64,000 nt of DNA from Histoplasma ohiense (Eukaryota; Ascomycota; Eurotiomycetes; Onygenales; Ajellomycetaceae): contig JAEVHH010000002.1 in the NCBI GenBank assembly GCA_017607445.1, positions 1,054,001 through 1,118,000 on the forward strand. Direction: 5' to 3'. The notes beneath the pieces are model-generated. The model was not told where the DNA came from. It did not search any database and worked only from the letters and a program-made list of their open reading frames with translations. A program made the position numbers and the translations under genes. Positions 58,132 through 64,000 of the stretch are shown one piece after another; the first letter of the stretch is position 1; each line of letters starts with the position of its first letter.

Positions 58132-59017
58132 ATTTGCCACTCCCATTGCACACCGCGATTGCCAGGCTGCTAATACATCCAAGAGGATGGCCGCCTTGTG
58201 AGATGCTTGCAAGTGTCAGAGGCGGCCATTCTATTTATGTTATTCTGCGTTTAGCTTTCATTTGCTTTACATGATTCTAATTTATATTTCTTTTTTTTTC
58301 TCTTCTTTCTTCATTTTCGTTTTTCATTCCTTGCCCTCAAGTTTTTTCCTCCTTGATATCCATTGGCGTTCTGGGGTTTCAAAAAAAAAAAAATACAAAC
58401 CAAAAGCTGGCAAAGCGCGGTAAGAGCACACCCAAAAATACCTTAAAAGCGTTAAACTGTATAGTCGGTTGCATGTTCTCTGAAGGATTGGAAAAGGAGT
58501 CGGACACGTTTCCCGGACAAGGACATTTCAGGCCTATTGATCCATTGATCAGCCGGTATCTGTTCCTTTCGGCGGGTTGTATATAGGTACTTTTTTTTCC
58601 AAGCTGATTTTTTCACGGCGAATTTCGGCAACTGAGATTAACGACAAGCACACAATTTGATGGCAAGCAGCACATGTTATTCCATTAGATTATTCTAGAT
58701 TTATATTTCCAAATTTCCTGTTTGTTTGTTTGGTTTTTTTTTTATTTTTTTTTTTTTTCAATCGTTTCCGTGAGAACCCCTCCTCCGCTGTTCCAAAAAA
58801 AAGACCGAGGTAAATAAATGGATACCTAGGTACAGTTCCTAGTCACGTGCAAGATTTCGCCTCTGACGTCCATTGTTTGAGTGGCCAAGCTGGCAAGCTT
58901 CAATCATGTTAATATTTTCAAACTCTTCTAGTAATTCTCTAATCGCCTAAATGAAATAAAGACGTTCTGTGTGCTGCGAACTTGAACACAGCCGTAAAAG
59001 CCACAATAACACATACG
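58132..59017. other. 0.9 kb spacer downstream of acetolactate synthase
   Basis: This holds the acetolactate synthase 3' UTR and the promoter of the RING-CH gene. Long T and A runs occur near 58287, 58381 and 58733-58760, giving a pyrimidine-rich promoter-like segment. No gene was found. Confidence 0.6.
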
Positions 59018-60643
59018 ATGGCATCATTGCCCCCACAATCTCCTGCGGGAAGGCAGCTCCCGTCTGCGTCCCATCAGATATCTGACAGCGCTTCATCAGC
59101 TAGTAGCGGAGAACCTCCTCAATCCGAGACAGATTCCTTCCTCCATACAAACGCCTCAGTCGAACGCCTAGACGTTTTCCCTAACGTCTCGAAGGCTTCG
59201 GGAGTCCGAGAAATAGAGCCTGTGCAACAGCTACCGGATACATCACCGCAACAAGAACAGTCAGGTCAACAAAACCAAGAGCCTTCCATCATGGATAACT
59301 CCTCACCAAACGGAACACAACAAAGTGCCACTATTGAAACCCCCACCGTAATCTCCGAGCCGCGCAAGTGCTGGATCTGCTACACCGATGAAACCGAAGA
59401 TACCCCATTGAACACAGAGTGGCGATCACCATGTCCCTGCGCCCTGACAGCCCACGAAGCCTGTCTCCTTGACTGGCTCGCCGACCTCGAGAACCCAAAC
59501 TCTCGAAAACGAAACAGACATCCCGCCAAAATGCTCTGTCCCCAATGCAAGTCCGAAATCGTCATCTCGCGTCCGCGAAGCCTTGTCGTCGACCTGGTGC
59601 GGGCTGTTGAGCGGCTGGCGGGCCGGCTTGTGTTACCAGGCATGATCTGTACGTTGGCTGGGACTCTGTGGGCAGGCTGCTGTGCGCATGGGGTGTACTC
59701 TGTATACCTAACTTTTGGCTCGGACGATGCGAAGCGGATTTTCCAGAGCCGGAACGAATCGACGTGGAATCCGCGATTGAATATTGGATTACCCCTCATA
59801 CCCGTCGTGCTTATACTTTCGAGAACGAAGTATGCGGAGGGCCTGCTACCGGCTATACCCGTTCTCTTTTTTGCCACGCACCAACCTGGCAGTCAGGAGC
59901 TGGAGATGGATTTCTGGCCGCCCAGCGCTGCGATGACGTTTGCAGCGCTACCATATGTGAAGAGCTTTTATAGTATGATTTACGAGAGAGTTTTTGGGAA
60001 ACTGGAGAAGAAGTGGATTGCGGAGGTACAGCCGCGCTCGGGAGAAGCTGGTGCTGACGGACAGCAGGATGGTGACCGTGGAGGCGCAGCGGACGGAGGG
60101 AATGGCGATATCCTCATGGAGATTGATTTAGAGCTACAAGTCGGACTTGGTGGTGGAGGAAATGATGACATTGACAATATGCCCGTGGTAGCGGGAGCAG
60201 GCGGCGAGAACCTTCCTGATGACGGTGCAGCTGCCCAAAACCAAGAAGCAGGAGGCGCTGAGCAAGGCAACCAGATACTTGGCCGGCGACAAGAGGCAAT
60301 AATTCATGATACGAGCAACATTGCAGACACAGTTCTGGGTGCGCTGCTATTCCCGGTCATCTCAGCGTCGATGGGTGGCGTGCTGAAGATGGCATTGCCG
60401 AAAGCCTGGACGACAGTCCCATCAGTGGCAACGTCTTCTTCGCCTATACTGGAGGCGAGCAGATATGGCTTGCTGCAAAGTAGATGGGGACGGAGCGTTG
60501 TAGGTGGCTGCCTCTTTGTACTTTTGAAAGATGCGCTGGTATTATATTGTCGATGGAAGTTGGCAAATACACACCGGAAAAGAAAGGTGCTCAATTATGA
60601 TCGGACGAAGAAGCAGGCTGTGGGGCGGGGAGAGTCGAAATAA
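59018..60643 (+). CDS. RING-CH (RINGv) domain membrane protein, probable E3 ubiquitin ligase
   Basis: A single exon of 541 residues. The N-terminal 110 residues are Ser/Gln-rich and disordered. The variant RING at about 118-182 has the C4HC3 order: CWIC, then CPC, HEACLLDWL and CPQC, with the Trp residue typical of MARCH-type ligases. Hydrophobic segments follow: MICTLAGTLWAGCCAHGVYSVYL, LNIGLPLIPVVLIL, LLPAIPVLFFA and, near the end, VLGALLFPVISASMGGVL and VGGCLFVLLKDALVLY. A Gly/Asp-rich acidic linker lies in between (about 350-440). Proteins of this type ubiquitinate membrane clients, for example in the ER; the target is unknown. The ATG at 59018 is the first in frame. A paralogue-level name is not assigned. 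Confidence 0.85.
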   Translation: MASLPPQSPAGRQLPSASHQISDSASSASSGEPPQSETDSFLHTNASVERLDVFPNVSKASGVREIEPVQQLPDTSPQQEQSGQQNQEPSIMDNSSPNGTQQSATIETPTVISEPRKCWICYTDETEDTPLNTEWRSPCPCALTAHEACLLDWLADLENPNSRKRNRHPAKMLCPQCKSEIVISRPRSLVVDLVRAVERLAGRLVLPGMICTLAGTLWAGCCAHGVYSVYLTFGSDDAKRIFQSRNESTWNPRLNIGLPLIPVVLILSRTKYAEGLLPAIPVLFFATHQPGSQELEMDFWPPSAAMTFAALPYVKSFYSMIYERVFGKLEKKWIAEVQPRSGEAGADGQQDGDRGGAADGGNGDILMEIDLELQVGLGGGGNDDIDNMPVVAGAGGENLPDDGAAAQNQEAGGAEQGNQILGRRQEAIIHDTSNIADTVLGALLFPVISASMGGVLKMALPKAWTTVPSVATSSSPILEASRYGLLQSRWGRSVVGGCLFVLLKDALVLYCRWKLANTHRKRKVLNYDRTKKQAVGRGESK

Positions 60644-61527
60644 TGATCCTAATAATTACGCATCAATAACTACCATGCGAAATATGATACAGATACATAC
60701 GCGCCTACCTACCTATCTTAAATTAGAGGCAAAAGTCTGTTTCTTCAGCCCTCATTACGTTCCTACTCAGAGTGAGGATGCTATTTTCCGGTCTATTCTT
60801 TATTTATTTCTTTTTGATCCTGAGCCAAACCCCTGACCATCACGATACATGGTGGGACATGGCCATTGCATGTTTGGTAGGCGAGTTGCCTATTTTCTTA
60901 TTGGCAGGCGTGGGATGATGATTTTGCTTCAACTTTCAAGACATGAATGGCTTTTGCGTTAACTATCAAACGGAGTTACCAACAAAATGTATGGCGAGTG
61001 ACTTTGTTGCTTCAATACGGTTTTTGGGATGTCCAATTGGCAGAGTACGAGTAGATTGTATCCATTTTGAAGTTTTTTCCTTTGTGTATAATTAGGTCAC
61101 TACGATATCTAAGATCTCTATTGCATCTAGATTATATGAATACGAAAAAAGTGTACAAAATTCTATCGGTTTCCACTCCGTTCATATGAACCTTGGAAGT
61201 TGTATTCTAGATTGAGTGCGGCGTCTAGCGGCTAATCCGCCATCCTTGCCGCGCTACCCAGCAACATCCCAAATTTCATTGAGCCTCACCTCCATGTAAG
61301 TTGATAGATAATATTAGAATATCCACCACGCAGTGTTCCTCCGCGTTGTACAAATTCAACAAAGATAAGCGCGGAAGCGGGTCTGCCCTGGACAAAGCTA
61401 TTTATTCTGCTGTTTTTCTTCCAGAAAGGATCAAATTACCTGAGCAAAGCCCGCCAAAAAAAATCCTGGCTCGTCCTCCACAGACCAAACCGAAATACCT
61501 ATTTGAATCCACCATATCCGAACCACA
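60644..61527. other. 0.9 kb spacer before the mL40 gene
   Basis: This holds the RING-CH gene 3' UTR and the mL40 promoter. Nothing else is seen; a 76-codon frame at 61301-61531 ends at the mL40 start and is taken as chance or 5' UTR. Confidence 0.55.
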
Positions 61528-62423
61528 ATGAGACAACAACTATCTCCCGTCCTGGCGTCACTCGCGAGCGTCTTCAAGATCCCAATTGCCCGTTCATCAG
61601 CATCCTTTGCTTCCCCCCCATTGAGCTCCTCATCATTCTTGCAAGCGCCGCTATCGAGCAGGGTGTGCGGTGAGCTGCGGTCTTCAGTGTTTTCGCGACC
61701 TTTTTCCGCCGGCCCTGTGCTATCTGCGCGGAAAGGGAAGAAAGTGATTGACAAGCGCGTTAGTAAGTAGATTTAGATTATATACATATCTAGTCTTATA
61801 TTCTACTAGAAGGGTTGAACGGGTGGATGATAAAGGGCCAACTGCCACCTATATATACCTTTACCCCCCGCGCCCCAAATACAAGAAGCAGTGGAAAGAA
61901 AACAAAACGCCAGTTGTTGAAGTTGGCCTTGTATTTGGGGCGGGGGGGGGGGAAGGTATATGTGGCAATTTGGTTTTCCTCTCCTTTCTCTGTTCACTTT
62001 CCCAGAGCTTCCCTTTCTTCTTCCGTCTCTGTATCTGGACTTGACCTTCAAACCCTCGCAACTAGAATACTAATGTGTCTGCCCACTCCAGCACTCATCC
62101 GCTACTTCCTTTATCACCCCTTAACACCACGGCCCCTCCGTTTCTCCCGCAACCGCTACCTGCGCCATTGGACCATCCACCGTGCCTGGCAACTCTACTG
62201 CGCCAAGAAGCGTGAGGCACGCCAGCTCGAGCTCGAACGCCAGTGGAACAGCATGCGGGATGCGTGCGAGGAGCTACGAACGGGAGCAGGGGATGGTGGC
62301 AAGTTGTTCCGCATTTCAATGAATAAAAGGGGCGTCTTCACGGATCAGATACCGATTGAGTATGGTAGGATGCAGACGGAGGGGCCTAGTAAGGACGGAT
62401 GGAATTATGACTGGAAGAGGTAG
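61528..62423 (+). CDS. Mitochondrial large-subunit ribosomal protein mL40 (MRPL28 family)
   Basis: The model joins 61528..61762 and 62092..62423, 188 residues. Exon 1 codes for a classic mitochondrial presequence (MRQQLSPVLASLASVFKIPI..., rich in Ser, Arg and Ala, no acidic residues at first) ending ARKGKKVIDKRV. The splice gives TLIRYFLYHPLTPRPLRFSR, the conserved block of fungal mL40, then RYLRHWTIHRAWQLY. The C-terminal part has LERQWNSMRDACEELR, RISMNKRGVF and IPIEYGRMQTEGPSKDGWNYDWKR, also family-typical. The 329-base intron is long for this window and contains a large inverted repeat. An alternative acceptor was rejected because only 62092 keeps the motif in phase. Confidence 0.82.
61838..61973. 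repeat. Foldback inverted repeat in the mL40 intron
   Basis: The left arm (61838-61885) and right arm (61928-61973) are near-complementary over about 47 bases, including CGCCCCAAATACAAG and CTTGTATTTGGGGCG as perfect complements, then G/C runs, then TATATACCTT against AAGGTATA and TGCCAC against GTGGCA. The loop is 42 bases. The structure could be a small foldback element or a structured intron hairpin. Confidence 0.85.
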
Positions 62424-63754
62424 AGGTTTTAGTGGTTGTTGAGGAAGGAAGCTGCGGGGCGAGAGCGTTGGGTTAAATTCGCTTGCAGTTTGATGGAGGT
62501 GAAGCGAGAGAGCGGTGTGTTTTCGCTTTTGAAGATACATTGAAATTGAGAATTGTGGGGTTATACGACCTCATTTGTCCTTTTTCTTGCATTTTGTTGC
62601 CGTTTCCCTTTCCTTCATTTATACGTTACATCAACTTATCTCTCCTTGTGTGCCGTTTTAGGACTTCTGTACTATACATTATACTAAACATTTTGATGCA
62701 AAAATCAATACATAGACACACATATATATATCATTATCTCCCTTCCAAAGACAAATATCTCCTCCAGAACAAGTATATGTATCGTGACCAATAGCTAGTG
62801 AGGAGCGTAGCTTTGCCTACAATTTCGCTGACGAAGCATTCCACCTCAATCCATTCTGCTCTAGCAAGTTAAAAAGAAAGATATCATTGAAACAGCAGGG
62901 CAGCCTTAGAAATGGATGGTAGAAAATACAGGATAGGGGTACGCAACGAGGAAGGCTATTAGATTAGGCACAAGAATACGGAAAAAATAAATATAAGTCA
63001 TGGTAGATGGGAATCTGTCAGAATATCGTCGTTCGTCAATTTTTGATGGTAGATAAAGTAATAAATGGAAGAAAAATCCGACGTATTCGAAGCTAAGTTA
63101 GATGGGTATGGGTATGGGTAGGGTAAAATGGAAGGTGGAGCAGGGAAACAATCCCAGCCATGAAACAGGGAGATGAAAACGAACAAAGAAACTAAACTCA
63201 AAGGCGAAAAGGTATTAAATGTAAGCTCGACGGACAAACATATAAAGCAAATTAGGGAGTGGAGAAGGGACTTAGGGGAGAAGTAAAAGGAGGAAAGGAA
63301 GGAGGTTGCGTGAAGGGCAAAGAGGTTAGGAAAGGCAGCATTATCACATAACACAGCATACAGGTGGAAAAAGAATTTTGACTGATAATTAAAAATGCAA
63401 AGAATTCACATGAAAGTGGTAAGAATCACAAGACTGCCAAGATATGAAAAATGGAATCCCAAATAACACCACAGATGCATAATATAAATCAATTCGAGAG
63501 CAGTCGGTCACATACAGAATGTAACTCAATATCCATCAATTGTTTCCTGTCAAACACTATTTTGTGCAAAGGAGATAACCCAGTTTTTCAAATGATATTG
63601 GGAAGAGAATTTCAGACAAGACGACAGATAAATCTGGGAGGTTTCTTCAGTGTAGAAGTATGATAAATCCATCAAATAGGTTTGCTTCATGCTCAAACCA
63701 GTAATGAAGGGGCAGTAAAGGGTGGTTGTTCCCATTGGGGAGCATGGCATGAAC
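62424..63754. other. 1.3 kb spacer between convergent gene ends
   Basis: This holds the mL40 3' UTR and a long 3' UTR of the Rho-type gene (minus). GGGTATGGGTATGGGTA near 63108-63122 is a short GGGTAT repeat. The rest is AT-rich. No gene was found. Confidence 0.6.
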
Positions 63755-64000
63755 TCATAAGATTATACAACATGAGCTTCTGTCCTTTTCAAAGGTTAAA
63801 AGGGCTGCACGGGTTGCGGCTTCGAAAACGTCATCCACACCTTCGCCGGTAAGAGATGAACATTCTAAGTATTTTCTTGCTCCGATCTGGGTCGCCGTAT
63901 CATGGCCTTCCTTGGGCGAGATGAAACGCAGGGATTTCTTTCTCATTTCTTCAATTGCATGGTGATCTTCACGCAGATCTTTCTTCAGGCCCACAAGTAT
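63755..64000 (-). CDS. Rho-family small GTPase, Rho2-like, C-terminal part (5' end outside window)
   Basis: The last 81 residues of a Rho GTPase; the rest lies beyond base 64000. The guanine-recognition motif appears as ILVGLKKDLRED, with Leu-Lys where other Rho proteins have Thr-Lys or Cys-Lys, as in fungal Rho2. It is followed by the Rho insert helix and GARKYLECSSLTGEGVDDVFEAATRAAL, which holds the base-contacting SSLTGEG in place of the usual SAL/SAK. The C-terminus SSCCIIL has a CaaX box ending in Leu (CIIL), predicting geranylgeranylation, with a second Cys that could be palmitoylated. Rho2 acts in cell-wall integrity upstream of protein kinase C and alpha-glucan synthesis. The sub-family is inferred from this short part. 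Confidence 0.8.
   Translation of the reverse strand: MLVGLKKDLREDHHAIEEMRKKSLRFISPKEGHDTATQIGARKYLECSSLTGEGVDDVFEAATRAALLTFEKDRSSCCIIL

Noticed and set aside
1..64000. Intact transposons or repeat-induced point mutation tracts
   Set aside because: No transposase or reverse transcriptase motifs were seen in the supplied translations, and no long extremely AT-biased stretch stands out by eye. A computed composition scan would be needed to exclude small relics.

Overview
The window is nuclear DNA of a filamentous ascomycete, probably a eurotiomycete and perhaps of the order Onygenales. The evidence is short GT-AG introns (about 50 to 120 bases, many with a CTAAC-like branch site), single-gene transcription units with long UTR-like spacers, and fungal-type proteins: PEX14, NOT1, DUO1, MCM10 and a highly reducing polyketide synthase. 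The order is inferred from the general look of the proteins; no species is claimed. All gene models were built by hand from splice signals, reading-frame continuity and family motifs.

Layout. From 1 to 2.6 kb: the 3' end of PEX14 and an RS-rich, SCI1/HEL117-like protein. From 3.0 to 6.8 kb (minus): a half-size ABC transporter of the Hmt1 type with a long hydrophilic tail. From 6.8 to 10.6 kb: a gene-free spacer with a 1.2 kb polypurine stretch. From 10.6 to 23.4 kb (all minus): a PBY1-like SurE plus tubulin-tyrosine-ligase fusion, a seipin, and the CCR4-NOT scaffold NOT1. From 24.4 to 27.6 kb (plus): an F-BAR/SH3 cytokinesis protein of the Cdc15/Imp2/Hof1 type. From 29.0 to 32.9 kb: a small UPF0132-like membrane protein, the DASH subunit DUO1, and a divergent unknown protein rich in Ser/Thr-Pro. 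From 34.0 to 38.3 kb: MCM10 and RNase H2 subunit B, divergently transcribed. From 39.1 to 40.8 kb: galactokinase.

From 41.8 to 58.1 kb lies the accessory-looking part: a LaeA-like methyltransferase (minus), a 3 kb gene-poor spacer with a possible decayed ORF, a seven-exon highly reducing PKS of about 2741 residues (KS-AT-DH-MT-ER-KR-ACP), and an acetolactate synthase (ILV2-like) gene. That enzyme has Ala where this family normally has the Pro of the GQVP motif, the classic inhibitor-resistance position. This raises the possibility, not proven here, that the synthase gene serves as a self-resistance copy for the neighbouring PKS product.

From 59.0 kb to the end: a RING-CH membrane protein, mitochondrial ribosomal protein mL40 (its single intron carries a 47-base foldback), and the 3' end of a Rho2-like GTPase gene that runs off the window. 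No rRNA, intact tRNA, CRISPR or intact transposon was seen. Apart from the 42 to 58 kb part, the genes are unrelated housekeeping genes.
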